Assembly: GCA_017620025.1 (NCBI GenBank) | Contig: JAFZRF010000020.1 | Coordinates: 1-51,989 of the forward strand | Source: Ruminococcus sp. | Lineage (GTDB): Bacteria; Bacillota; Clostridia; Oscillospirales; Ruminococcaceae | Length of the DNA stretch: 51,989 nt | Reading direction: 5' to 3' | Shown here: one piece after another, positions 33,726 through 41,938 of the stretch | Numbering within the stretch: the stretch's first letter is position 1 | How the letters are laid out: every line of letters begins with the position of its first letter | Notes under the pieces: model-generated | Told to the model about the DNA's origin: nothing | The model's input: the letters and a program-made list of their open reading frames with translations, nothing else | Databases searched by the model: none | Position numbers and translations under genes: made by a program

Positions 33726-33820
33726 CAGAAAGCAAAAACGACAAACAAACTGATCAGTTATCCAAAACGCTTTTACTCCGGAAACGGAGGATCCAAATTT
33801 ATTGTAAAGGAGTCTTTATC

Positions 33821-34636
33821 ATGAAAAGAAGTAAGCTTATATCCGCTATCGCCGCTATCTCTGCACTTTCACTCGCTACAGGCGCAAGCGCATTCGCTGG
33901 AAGCCAGCAGGCTAAGGAAGAGAAGCAGGCTGCAGAGCAGGCTACAGTAGCTGTAGAAGAGGCTGAGGCTGTTGAAGCTGAGGCTGAGGCAGAAGCTCCC
34001 GCTGAGGAAGCTCCCGCTCCTATCGAAGAGGCTGAGAAGCCCGATGCACCCGCTGTTGAAGCTCCCGCTGAGGAAGTTAAGGCTGACGGTGAGGCAGTTG
34101 CTGAGGAAGCTCCTGCTGCTGAGGAAGAGGCTAAGCCCGAAGAGGCTGAGAAGCCCGAGCCGCCTGCAAAGAAGCCCGATATGAAGGACGTTAAGGAGAC
34201 AATCCTTAAGGTATTCGATTTCACAGGTCTTGATTTCAACGAGGGAACTAAGGCTGAGTGGTTTGACTACTGCATCAACAAGCTTGAAGTTCAGAAGGCT
34301 GAGCCTGAGAAGCCCGAGCCGCCTAAGCCGCTTGAGGATGGCGAGAAGCCTGAGCCTCCGGCACCGCCTGTAGAGGACGGCGAGAAGCCTGAGCCTCCGG
34401 CACCGCCCGTACATGAGGATGGTGAGAAGCCTGAGCCTCCGAAGCCGCTTGAGGATGGCGAGAAGCCTGAGCCTCCGGCACCGCCCGTACACGAGGACGG
34501 CGAGAAGCCTGAGCCCCCCGCTCCGCCCGTACACGAGGACGGCGAGAAGCCTGAGCCTCCTAAGCCCCACGAGGCAGCTCCTGCTCCTGTAGAAGAGGCT
34601 GTTGAAGAGACTGCTGAGGCAGTTGTTGAGGAATAA
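33821..34636 (+). CDS. Secreted acidic protein with EKPEPP repeats
   Basis: The 271-residue protein has a signal peptide (MKRSKLISAIAAISALSLATGASAFAG). An Ala/Glu/Val-rich stretch (about 30-115), a small folded-looking segment (MKDVKETILKVFDFTGLDFNEG to INKLEV, about 122-160) and seven units of EKPEPPAPPVHEDG type (about 165-250) follow. It has no anchor I can see. The composition is much like the outer part of RsgI encoded next door. Its promoter matches that of sigI, so it is a likely member of the SigI regulon. A role in the wall or as a spacer in the envelope is a guess. AAAGGAG lies before the ATG. Confidence 0.8.
   Translation: MKRSKLISAIAAISALSLATGASAFAGSQQAKEEKQAAEQATVAVEEAEAVEAEAEAEAPAEEAPAPIEEAEKPDAPAVEAPAEEVKADGEAVAEEAPAAEEEAKPEEAEKPEPPAKKPDMKDVKETILKVFDFTGLDFNEGTKAEWFDYCINKLEVQKAEPEKPEPPKPLEDGEKPEPPAPPVEDGEKPEPPAPPVHEDGEKPEPPKPLEDGEKPEPPAPPVHEDGEKPEPPAPPVHEDGEKPEPPKPHEAAPAPVEEAVEETAEAVVEE
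34310..34566 (+). repeat. In-frame tandem repeats coding EKPEPP units
   Basis: Seven units of 36-42 bases code for EKPEPPKPLEDG or EKPEPPAPPVHEDG. The two unit types alternate in a pattern (K, A, A, K, A, A, K) that suggests a three-unit block was duplicated. Confidence 0.85.
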
Positions 34637-34695
34637 TCATTACTCCTTACTGCATATTACCCGAGAATAGACAAAACTGAGAGAGATCTTTTTAA

Positions 34696-34729
34696 GGCCG
34701 ACGGTTCCGCTTCCGTCGGCCTCTTTTTG
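34696..34729 (+). terminator. Terminator of the EKPEPP gene
   Basis: GGCCGACGG and CCGTCGGCC form a 9-bp stem followed by TCTTTTTG. Confidence 0.92.
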
Positions 34730-34799
34730 TGTTGACGTGCTATAGTCGGCTTTTGCCTGACGTGCTCCACAATAGAATAGGCAATGGATTGAATAGAGA

Positions 34800-34930
34800 G
34801 GTGCGGGGCGATGTAGGCGTCGCCCCGCACCTTTTGTTTATGTCTCCCTTTGTAGGGACGGCCATCGGCCATCCGCCTGATGTCAGATTTGTTCTGCTGA
34901 CACCAACAGTCGCCCCCTGCAATCATATCA
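34800..34930. repeat. Second intergenic repeat mosaic
   Basis: It begins with a 12-bp stem GGTGCGGGGCGA/TCGCCCCGCACC (34800-34831), then TGTAGGGACGGCC... (34851-34877) and ends in CCCCCTGCAATCAT. The TGTAGGGAC and CCCCTGCAAT ends match those of the mosaic at 19400-19480, with different inner palindromes. Confidence 0.6.
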
Positions 34931-34973
34931 TCGCCAATCACAAATGCACCCCGCCAGTTCATATCAGCGCCGG

Positions 34974-35003
34974 TTGACAACCACAGCACTATTGTTGTAT
35001 AAT
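34974..35003 (+). promoter_or_regulatory. SigA-type promoter of the deoxysugar operon
   Basis: TTGACA at 34974-34979 and TATAAT at 34998-35003 are 18 bases apart, 53 bases before the ATG. Confidence 0.75.
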
Positions 35004-35056
35004 AAAAGGTAAGAGCTTGCCTGCGGGCAGCCGTCAACTATTATGGAGGTATCATC

Positions 35057-36400
35057 ATGTCTAATTGGAAAAACGAAGCAGAAGCAAGAGAGCAGATAAA
35101 GGCTCTTGTCGCTGATTACTATCACGACTTCAAGGAAAAGAAGGAAGAATTCAAGCCCGGCGACAGGATCAGCTATGCTTCAAGAGTGTTCGATGAGAAG
35201 GAGATGCAGAGCCTTACCGATGCTATGCTCGATTTCTGGCTCACTACCGGCAGATTCTCTGACGAGTTCGAGAAGGAGTTCGCAAAGTGGATCGGCGTGA
35301 AGTACGCTCACCTTGTAAACAGCGGTTCATCTGCAAATCTTATCGCATTTTCCGTACTGACTGCCCCCGAGCTCGGCGACCGTCAGATCAAGAGAGGTGA
35401 TGAGGTCATCACTGTTGCCTGCGGATTCCCCACAACAGTAACACCTGTGCTCCAGTACGGCGCAGTACCCGTATTCGTGGATGTTACAATACCTCAGTAC
35501 AATATAGATGTTACAAGACTTGAAGCAGCCCTTTCTCCCCGCACAAAGGCTGTAATGATAGCACATACCCTCGGCAACCCCTTCGACCTCTCTGCAGTGA
35601 AGGCATTCTGCGACAAGCATAATCTCTGGCTCGTTGAGGACAACTGCGATGCCCTCGGCTCACAGTACACAATAAACGGCGAGACACGCTTCACCGGCAC
35701 ATGGGGCGATATCGGAACAAGCAGCTTCTACCCGCCTCATCATATGACAATGGGCGAGGGCGGATGCGTATACACCAACGATCCTCTGCTCCACAGACTG
35801 ATACTTTCCTTCCGTGACTGGGGAAGAGACTGTATCTGTCCCTCCGGCCGCGACAACTTCTGCGGTCACCGCTATGACGGACAGTTCGGACAGCTTCCCG
35901 CAGGCTACGATCACAAGTACGTATACAGCCACTTCGGCTACAACCTCAAGGTTACAGACCTCCAGGCAGCGGTCGGCGTTGAGCAGCTCAAGAAATTCCC
36001 CTCCTTCATCGAGCGCAGGATACATAACTGGGAGAGACTGAGAAATGCCCTTCTTCCCGTAGAGGATAAGCTGATACTCCCCGAGGCAGCTGAGAACAGC
36101 CGTCCCTCTTGGTTCGGCTTCCTTATCACAGTAAGACCCGGCACAGGCATCGACAGGAACAAGGTAACAAAGTACATAGAGGATCACAACGTACAGACAA
36201 GACTCCTCTTCAGTGGCAACCTCATCAAGCACCCCTGCTTCGATCAGATCAGAGGTACCGACGCTTACCGTGTATCCGGCGACCTTGAGAATACCGAGTA
36301 CATCATGAACAATACCTTCTGGGTAGGCGTATATCCCGGAATGACCGATGCTATGATCGACCACATGGCAGCAGTAATCACAGAGGCGCTTCAGCAGTGA
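35057..36400 (+). CDS. rfbH: RfbH/DdhC-type sugar 3-dehydrase (PLP and iron-sulfur)
   Basis: The 447-residue protein belongs to the DegT/DnrJ aminotransferase fold but is of the dehydrase branch: the PLP lysine is replaced by histidine in SFYPPHHMTMGEGG. A CxCx7C cluster (RDCICPSGRDNFCG) plus a cysteine about 60 residues earlier (EDNCDALGS) provides ligands for a [2Fe-2S] centre. RfbH removes the C3 hydroxyl of CDP-4-keto-6-deoxyglucose on the way to 3,6-dideoxysugars such as abequose and ascarylose. Genes for making the CDP-sugar are not in this window. It is first in an operon with a split transketolase. Confidence 0.93.
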   Translation: MSNWKNEAEAREQIKALVADYYHDFKEKKEEFKPGDRISYASRVFDEKEMQSLTDAMLDFWLTTGRFSDEFEKEFAKWIGVKYAHLVNSGSSANLIAFSVLTAPELGDRQIKRGDEVITVACGFPTTVTPVLQYGAVPVFVDVTIPQYNIDVTRLEAALSPRTKAVMIAHTLGNPFDLSAVKAFCDKHNLWLVEDNCDALGSQYTINGETRFTGTWGDIGTSSFYPPHHMTMGEGGCVYTNDPLLHRLILSFRDWGRDCICPSGRDNFCGHRYDGQFGQLPAGYDHKYVYSHFGYNLKVTDLQAAVGVEQLKKFPSFIERRIHNWERLRNALLPVEDKLILPEAAENSRPSWFGFLITVRPGTGIDRNKVTKYIEDHNVQTRLLFSGNLIKHPCFDQIRGTDAYRVSGDLENTEYIMNNTFWVGVYPGMTDAMIDHMAAVITEALQQ

Positions 36401-36408
36401 GGGAGAAT

Positions 36409-37257
36409 ATGAGACCTACAGCTTCACAGCTTAAAACAGCAGCAGCGGAGATCCGTAAGGATCTCCTTACGCTGTGTGCAAAGGAAACTATACACATCGG
36501 CGGAGACCTCTCCATAACCGATGTAATGACGGTACTCTGGCAGTATCAGATGAACTATGATCCGAAGGATATCAAGTCCGAGTCAAGGGACAGGTTCGTG
36601 CTCTCCAAGGGACACGCCTCCGCCGTTACCAGCTTCAATCAGGCTGCTGTCGGCTGCTTTGACAAGGAGGATATCATGAGGGAATATGCCGCTGACGGCG
36701 GACGCTTCTCCATGCACTCCTGCAATCTTGTCAATCCCTATGTTGAGGCTTCTACAGGCAGCCTCGGCCACGGCTTCCCCATAGCCTGCGGAATGGCAGC
36801 AGGTCTGCGCCTCAAGGGCAATAACACCAGCAGGGTGTATGTTGTTATGGGTGACGGCGAGCAGTCGGAGGGCTCCGTATGGGAGGCCGCCATGAACGCC
36901 GTACACTACCGCCTCGGCAATCTTGTTGCCATAGTGGATTTCAACGGCCTCGAGGCCGACGGCACTATCGACGAGGTCACCTCTCTCGGCGATATAGCAG
37001 GAAAGTACCATGCATTCGGCTGGAATACAGTTGAGATAAACGGCAACGATATCGAAGAGATAATAAACGCCTTCGATGCTCTCCCGCCGGCGGACAGCGA
37101 TATCCCTACGGTTATCGTATGCCATACCACCAAGGGCAAGGGAGTAAGCTTCATGGAAAATCAGGTAAGATGGCACGCCGGAAGACTGACTCCCGAGCAG
37201 CGTGACCAGGCCATAGCCGAGATAGAAGCAGCGCTTGCTGAGGAGGGAGAGAACTGA
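36409..37257 (+). CDS. Transketolase, N-terminal (thiamine diphosphate-binding) subunit
   Basis: The 282-residue protein covers the first transketolase domain: GGDLSITDVMTVLWQYQMNYDP, VLSKGHAS, EASTGSLGHGFPIACGMA and the ThDP motif GDGEQSEGSVWEAAMNAVHYRLGNLVAIVDFN. It needs its partner encoded next, overlapping by one base, to be active. Setting next to RfbH suggests a special role: two-carbon transfer onto a keto-sugar to make a branched sugar, not the pentose pathway. The ATG at 36409 follows GGGAG closely; a GTG at 36397 overlapping the rfbH stop is an alternative start. Confidence 0.92.
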   Translation: MRPTASQLKTAAAEIRKDLLTLCAKETIHIGGDLSITDVMTVLWQYQMNYDPKDIKSESRDRFVLSKGHASAVTSFNQAAVGCFDKEDIMREYAADGGRFSMHSCNLVNPYVEASTGSLGHGFPIACGMAAGLRLKGNNTSRVYVVMGDGEQSEGSVWEAAMNAVHYRLGNLVAIVDFNGLEADGTIDEVTSLGDIAGKYHAFGWNTVEINGNDIEEIINAFDALPPADSDIPTVIVCHTTKGKGVSFMENQVRWHAGRLTPEQRDQAIAEIEAALAEEGEN

Positions 37258-38204
37258 TGGATACCTCAAAGAAATACTTCCTCCGTGATGTTATCGGCGG
37301 ATATATGAAGACAGTCGGCGAGAAGGAACCCCTCTCTGTAATGGTGAACGCAGACCTTATGGGCACCTGCCGCAACCGCACCTTTGCAGAGACCTTCCCG
37401 GAGCGCACCTTCAATGTCGGCATCGCAGAGCAGAACATGATAAGCTTTGCTGCCGGACTTGCACATGAGGGCTTTATACCTTATACCTTCTCAATGGCAC
37501 CTTTTATGAGTATGCGTGCCTGCGAGCAGGTGAGGACGGATGTCGCCTACGAGAATCTTTCCGTAAGACTTGTCGCACCCTATGCCGGACTTTCCGGCGG
37601 AATCTCCGGTGCTACCCACTGGAGCATCGAGGACTGCGGCATCATGACCTCTTTCCCGAATATGACAGTGCTCGAGCCCTGCGACCCGGTACAGGCAGAG
37701 CGCATGATGGATTTCACAATAACACACAAGGGCCCTGTATATCTCAGAGTCAGCGTTGAGCCGGTATACAGCATATATCCCGATGACTACACCTTTGAGC
37801 CCGGAAAGGCCTGCGTTATCCGTGAGGGAACGGACGGCGCCTTCCTCTGCTCCGGTATCACAGTGAAGTATGCTCTCGAAGCAGCGGAGATACTTGAAAA
37901 GGAGCACGGGCTCTCTGTCTCCGTTACGGATATGGCTACTGTCAAGCCCATCGACCGTGAGGCGGTAATCAGTGCCGCACGCACAGGCGCAGTCATAGCC
38001 GCACAGGATCACAATATCTACGGCGGTCTCGGACAGGCAGCCGGCAATGTGATAGCTGAATCCGGCATCGGTACACGCTTCCGCACGGTAGGCATCAGCG
38101 ATACATTCGTATCTATGGCTCATGCGGAGTATCTCTACCACCGCTTCGGATACGACACCGAAGGTCTTGTACGGAATATGCTTGAACTGAAAGGCAGGGC
38201 ATGA
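37257..38204 (+). CDS. Transketolase, C-terminal (pyrimidine-binding) subunit
   Basis: The 315-residue protein carries the second and third transketolase domains, with FPERTFNVGIAEQNMISFAAGLA holding the catalytic glutamate that activates thiamine diphosphate, and the GPVYLRVSVEPV strand. The ATG overlaps the stop of the first subunit (TGATGG), so subunits are made in equal amounts. Split transketolases often serve secondary pathways. The substrate here is inferred from the neighbours. Confidence 0.92.
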   Translation: MDTSKKYFLRDVIGGYMKTVGEKEPLSVMVNADLMGTCRNRTFAETFPERTFNVGIAEQNMISFAAGLAHEGFIPYTFSMAPFMSMRACEQVRTDVAYENLSVRLVAPYAGLSGGISGATHWSIEDCGIMTSFPNMTVLEPCDPVQAERMMDFTITHKGPVYLRVSVEPVYSIYPDDYTFEPGKACVIREGTDGAFLCSGITVKYALEAAEILEKEHGLSVSVTDMATVKPIDREAVISAARTGAVIAAQDHNIYGGLGQAAGNVIAESGIGTRFRTVGISDTFVSMAHAEYLYHRFGYDTEGLVRNMLELKGRA

Positions 38205-38205
38205 T

Positions 38206-39096
38206 ATGAGAATAGCAGTAACAGGCGCAACGAGCTTTATCGGCAGCGCTTTTATAAAGGCAGCAGCCGCAAAGGGACACAGCATCGTTGCAGTAGTGCG
38301 CCGGAACAGTTCCAAGGCTGACGAGCTCAGGGCGATGGAGAACGTAACTGTCACAGAGCTCGATATGGAGGAGTACGACCGTCTCGGTGAGGCAGCCGGA
38401 GAGACTGACTGCTTCGTTCACTTCGCATGGAACGGCACAAGAGGTCTCCAGAGAGCGGACGAGTCCCTCCAGAGAGCCAGCTACGAAAACAGCATGGCGG
38501 CAGTACGTTCTGTCATAGCTGCGGGCTGTCACAAGGTAGTTACAGCAGGCAGTCAGGCGGAGTACGGCAATGTCAGGGACATGATAACCGAGGATACTGA
38601 GTGCTGTCCGAATACAATGTACGGCACCTACAAGCTCCGCTTCTTCAGGGAGGCACAGGAGCTCTGCCGTGAGAACGGCATACCTCTCGTTGAGCCGAGA
38701 TTTTTCAGCCTCTACGGCCCCGGCGACTTCGAGGGCACGCTCATCATGAGCATGATACGCAAGATGAAGAACAACGAGCCCTGCGACCTTACCGAGTGTA
38801 TTCAGATGTGGGATTTCCTCTACGTCAGCGATGCAGTCGGGGCAGTGCTGAGACTGTGCGAGAAGGAGACGGCAGAGGGAGTATACAACCTCGGCAGCGG
38901 CGATGTGCGTCAGCTGAAAGACTATGTCGAGGAGCTGTATACCATTACCGGCAGCAGCAGCGAGCTTAACTACGGCGCAGTACCCTACCCGCCGACAGGT
39001 ATGGTAAGCATATACCCCTCAGTCGAGAAGACTAAGGCGGAAGCAGGGGAGTATGCAGTTACTTCATTCCGCGACGGGATAATGAGTATGATATGA
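38206..39096 (+). CDS. NAD-dependent epimerase/dehydratase (sugar reductase type)
   Basis: The 296-residue protein is an extended short-chain dehydrogenase: Rossmann motif MRIAVTGATSFIGSAFI (GATSFIG in place of GxxGxxG), Ser/Tyr/Lys catalytic set in AGSQAEYG and MYGTYKLRF, and the YVSDAVGAV motif common in sugar-nucleotide epimerases. It begins one base after the transketolase stop. It could reduce or epimerise the keto-sugar made by the previous enzymes. A clear terminator ends the operon. Confidence 0.88.
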   Translation: MRIAVTGATSFIGSAFIKAAAAKGHSIVAVVRRNSSKADELRAMENVTVTELDMEEYDRLGEAAGETDCFVHFAWNGTRGLQRADESLQRASYENSMAAVRSVIAAGCHKVVTAGSQAEYGNVRDMITEDTECCPNTMYGTYKLRFFREAQELCRENGIPLVEPRFFSLYGPGDFEGTLIMSMIRKMKNNEPCDLTECIQMWDFLYVSDAVGAVLRLCEKETAEGVYNLGSGDVRQLKDYVEELYTITGSSSELNYGAVPYPPTGMVSIYPSVEKTKAEAGEYAVTSFRDGIMSMI

Positions 39097-39102
39097 TTTT
39101 GA

Positions 39103-39129
39103 AGGGACTGTGTTGCAGTCCCTTTTTTC
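39103..39129 (+). terminator. Terminator of the deoxysugar operon
   Basis: AGGGACTG and CAGTCCCT form an 8-bp stem with a TGTTG loop, followed by TTTTTCT. Confidence 0.9.
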
Positions 39130-39333
39130 TATGGTTAAATATAAAAAATAATATGATCTGCTTAGACATTTGCTGTGTTCCGGTTGTATAATAAGTGAAG
39201 AATGAATATGTTTCAATTCTTCATATAAAGTTAATAACGGTTCAGGCATACGGAACAGGTCATAAGTTTCAAAACGCAGGTATATAGGCATATTCTACAA
39301 AAATTGTGGGGGGGTAATTGGTTAGTATTGACG

Positions 39334-39362
39334 ATGACATTTGCGGCGATAAATGCTATAAT
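39334..39362 (+). promoter_or_regulatory. SigA-type promoter for the 143-residue secreted protein gene
   Basis: ATGACA at 39334-39339 and TATAAT at 39357-39362 are 17 bases apart. The region 39130-39330 before it is AT-rich, includes a run of seven G and shows no gene. Confidence 0.55.
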
Positions 39363-39383
39363 AAAGATGACAGGATGACTGTA

Positions 39384-39401
39384 TGTGACACGCCTTTTAT
39401 A
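39384..39401 (+). repeat. 18-base direct repeat, copy 1
   Basis: TGTGACACGCCTTTTATA lies in the 5' leader about 90 bases before the 39490 gene. The identical sequence is found at 40005-40022, just before the next gene. Confidence 0.85.
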
Positions 39402-39489
39402 GAAAGTGTCGTTCTTGATCACAGTGTTTATAACGTTCCAAATAAAGTCACAATGTTAAATGGCTTTACGTGAAGAGGAGGTTTTTATT

Positions 39490-39921
39490 ATGAAAAAAAC
39501 AAGTATTATGATAATTACTGCTGTTTCGTTATTTGTCGGTATTTCTGCAGTGACAATCCCAATTGCTTTTGCAGAAAAGAACTCGAATACTATATACGAT
39601 GATACCGAGCATATTGATTATAATTATCCTGTTAACGAATCCGGGCTGACATATGGAGCAGATAACGATTCTATATATTCCGAAGACCTGCCTGATCTGA
39701 TGCTTGCTGTAGGTGATAACGGTAAACAAGGATACGTATACAGAGAAGAATTCAATTACAACCCGGTATCCACTCCCGAACAGGCCGCTGAATACATGAG
39801 GCTTCTTGAAAGCGGTCAATATATTCCAAGGACACTTAACGTGTATGAAGCTGACGGAAAGACGGTTATCGACACTCTGACAGAACAGATTCCCGACCAG
39901 TACAAGCATCTTTATAACTAA
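39490..39921 (+). CDS. Small secreted protein of unknown function
   Basis: The 143-residue protein has a signal peptide (MKKTSIMIITAVSLFVGISAVTIPIAFAEK) and an acidic, Tyr-rich mature part. It ends in a segment of the form GKQGYVYREEFNYNPVSTPEQAAEYMRLLESGQYIPRTLNVYEADGKTVIDTL. Similar tails (GYVR..., PEEA..., IPVYD.DGKTVIG) are seen in small exported Firmicute proteins without a known job. GAGGAGG lies 9 bases before ATG 39490, which fixes the start. The surrounding DNA is more AT-rich than its neighbours. Confidence 0.75.
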   Translation: MKKTSIMIITAVSLFVGISAVTIPIAFAEKNSNTIYDDTEHIDYNYPVNESGLTYGADNDSIYSEDLPDLMLAVGDNGKQGYVYREEFNYNPVSTPEQAAEYMRLLESGQYIPRTLNVYEADGKTVIDTLTEQIPDQYKHLYN

Positions 39922-40004
39922 AATAAGAATCTATTCGTTTTGACTATGCAGGTTTTGTTTCAGATGATAAAGATAGTGATGCGTGTAAATCGCTTTAGGC
40001 CGTG

Positions 40005-40022
40005 TGTGACACGCCTTTTATA
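40005..40022 (+). repeat. 18-base direct repeat, copy 2
   Basis: TGTGACACGCCTTTTATA again, ending just before the AAAGGAGG ribosome site of the dockerin gene at 40037. Its place here would allow a regulator or an RNA to control translation. Confidence 0.85.
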
Positions 40023-40036
40023 AAGGAGGAATCATT

Positions 40037-41026
40037 ATGAAAAAAGCTAAGAGAATGTTGGCGGCCGTTATGGCCGCAGGGATGATGTTTTCTGCGATGC
40101 CTGCTATGGCATCAGCAACTCCGTACTATCCCGATATGCAGAAAGCTCTGGAGGAATGCGGCGAAGGAGCAGTTGTCGTAAATGTTGAATACCCTTTCAC
40201 TTATAAAGATGCTGCAACCTATTTCGTGCTTGATAAGAACGGCAATATGGCAAGGTTCTTCGAGCTTGAGACAATCATTTCCGTGAAGTTCCGTAACGGC
40301 TATACGGCTGATGATGTCGAGCTTCCGGAGGGAACATCAATTAAATACGAAGATTACAGCAATTATCCTGATGCTGCAATTAAACAGCTCGAAAAACTGC
40401 GTGAAGACGGTATAGACCTGTCACCGGGATATTATGTGCACTACAAGTATTTCGATGACCATAAGGCTGCACTTGCCGCAGTAAAAGCTTCTCCGGCAAT
40501 AGAGCAGATTAATACCGTTACAGTGATAGAGAAGTACAAAGCTCCGGATGTTTTAAACATAGCAGTCAAAACAAAAATGTCCGCTGAGGATTTCATTGCA
40601 CTCTACCCCGAGCTTGGCTTAACCGTGTCTGATACAGCAAGCAACGGATACAGCTATGTGCTTGATCTTGCTGATGCTATCAGTCCACGTATGAAGGAGC
40701 CCGGAAAGGCGTATGAGGCTATGGTAAGGCTTGCAGCAAGTGGAACAGAATATAAGTTCAATGTAGGAGTAGCAACATGGGAGTCTGATACGGCTATAGA
40801 TACTTTCGGCTGCTCTGAGACCTGCACTCCCGGCGATGCAAACTGCAACGGCACAGTCGATGTTGCCGATGTAGTAGCCGTACTCCAGTACATGACCAAC
40901 AGCACGAAGTATCCGCTCTCCGAGCAGGGCATAATCAACGCCGATATCGACGGCGAAGAAGGCATAACCGGCGGCGATGCAAGCGCAATTCAGAGGTTAG
41001 ATGCCGGCATCTGGGACGAATCATGA
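40037..41026 (+). CDS. Secreted protein with divergent C-terminal dockerin
   Basis: The 329-residue protein has a signal peptide (about 1-28, AMPAMASA) and about 230 residues I do not recognise, with possible inhibitor- or propeptide-like halves (each with a YxVHYKYFDDHKAALAAVK or VLNIAVKTKMSAEDFIALYPEL-type helix). The end is a dockerin: GDANCNGTVDVADVVAVLQYM and ADIDGEEGITGGDASAIQRLD. The second calcium loop is unusual (GEEGITGG), so that half may be weak. It should be a scaffold-bound, non-catalytic or regulatory component. AAAGGAGG lies before the ATG. Confidence 0.82.
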   Translation: MKKAKRMLAAVMAAGMMFSAMPAMASATPYYPDMQKALEECGEGAVVVNVEYPFTYKDAATYFVLDKNGNMARFFELETIISVKFRNGYTADDVELPEGTSIKYEDYSNYPDAAIKQLEKLREDGIDLSPGYYVHYKYFDDHKAALAAVKASPAIEQINTVTVIEKYKAPDVLNIAVKTKMSAEDFIALYPELGLTVSDTASNGYSYVLDLADAISPRMKEPGKAYEAMVRLAASGTEYKFNVGVATWESDTAIDTFGCSETCTPGDANCNGTVDVADVVAVLQYMTNSTKYPLSEQGIINADIDGEEGITGGDASAIQRLDAGIWDES

Positions 41027-41067
41027 AAAATAGGATAGTAAGCGAGTAATAGCTGCCTGATACAAAA

Positions 41068-41100
41068 AGCCTCCCGGTTCAACAGAGCCGGGAGGCTTTC
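41068..41100 (+). terminator. Terminator after the dockerin gene
   Basis: AGCCTCCCGG and CCGGGAGGCT form a 10-bp stem followed by TTC. Confidence 0.85.
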
Positions 41101-41170
41101 AGTATTTCACACCTCCTCTTCAAATCAACATCTTTAGTACCGAATATGACAAAACTGTAAGGTCAGGATA

Positions 41171-41199
41171 ATGAAATAGTCAGAAATCTATGTTATAAT
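41171..41199 (+). promoter_or_regulatory. Promoter of the ABC transporter operon
   Basis: TATAAT at 41194-41199 is clear; the -35 (ATGAAA, 41171-41176, 17 bases away) is weak, fitting a promoter that needs an activator such as the encoded response regulator. Confidence 0.5.
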
Positions 41200-41227
41200 A
41201 GAATCAACAAATAAGGGAGGTGTCGTT

Positions 41228-41938
41228 ATGGAGTTGTTGAAAGTTGAGGAGCTTTGCAAGGTATACGGCAAGGGAGAGAATGAAGTAAGGGCGGTGGACG
41301 GCGTATCGTTCAGCGTACCCAAGGGACAGATGGTCGCTATAATCGGTGCGAGCGGTTCGGGCAAATCCACGCTCCTTCACATGATAGGCGCAGTAGACCG
41401 TCCGACCTCCGGCAAGATATGGCTCGACGGTCAGGACGTATTTCAGCAGAACAACAGGGAGCTTGCTATATTCCGCAGAAGACAGGTAGGTCTTATATAC
41501 CAGTTCTACAACCTGATACCGGTACTCACGGCAGAGGAGAACATCATCCTCCCGCTTTTTATGGACGGCAGAAAGCCGGATAAGGAGCATCTTGAAAATA
41601 TACTCGGTATGCTCGGACTGAAGGAGCGAAGGGATCATCTGCCTTCCCAGCTTTCCGGCGGTCAGCAGCAGAGAGTGTCCATAGGCAGGGCACTGTTCAC
41701 CTCACCGCAGGTGATACTTGCAGACGAGCCGACAGGAAACCTCGACAGTAAGAACAGCGCCGAGATAATGGAGCTCCTCCGCAGATCTAACCGTGAGCTG
41801 AAGCAGACAACTCTTATCATCACCCATGACGAGAATATCGCAGAGCAGTGCGACCGCATCATAGTGCTGAGCGACGGAAAGATAATCTCTGACGAAGCAA
41901 ACAGCGCTCCGGAGGAGGCTGACAGCAATGAAATATGA
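41228..41938 (+). CDS. ABC transporter ATP-binding protein (LolD/BceA/MacB type)
   Basis: The 236-residue protein is a full ABC ATPase: Walker A IIGASGSGKST, Q-loop YQFYNLIPVLT, signature SQLSGGQQQRVSIGRA and Walker B VILADEPTGNLDS. The close match is to MacB/BceA-type ATPases, which drive FtsX-like permeases. It overlaps its permease gene by 11 bases. AGGGAGGTG precedes the ATG. Likely role: removal or release of an antimicrobial or lipid-bound substrate at the membrane. Confidence 0.95.
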   Translation: MELLKVEELCKVYGKGENEVRAVDGVSFSVPKGQMVAIIGASGSGKSTLLHMIGAVDRPTSGKIWLDGQDVFQQNNRELAIFRRRQVGLIYQFYNLIPVLTAEENIILPLFMDGRKPDKEHLENILGMLGLKERRDHLPSQLSGGQQQRVSIGRALFTSPQVILADEPTGNLDSKNSAEIMELLRRSNRELKQTTLIITHDENIAEQCDRIIVLSDGKIISDEANSAPEEADSNEI

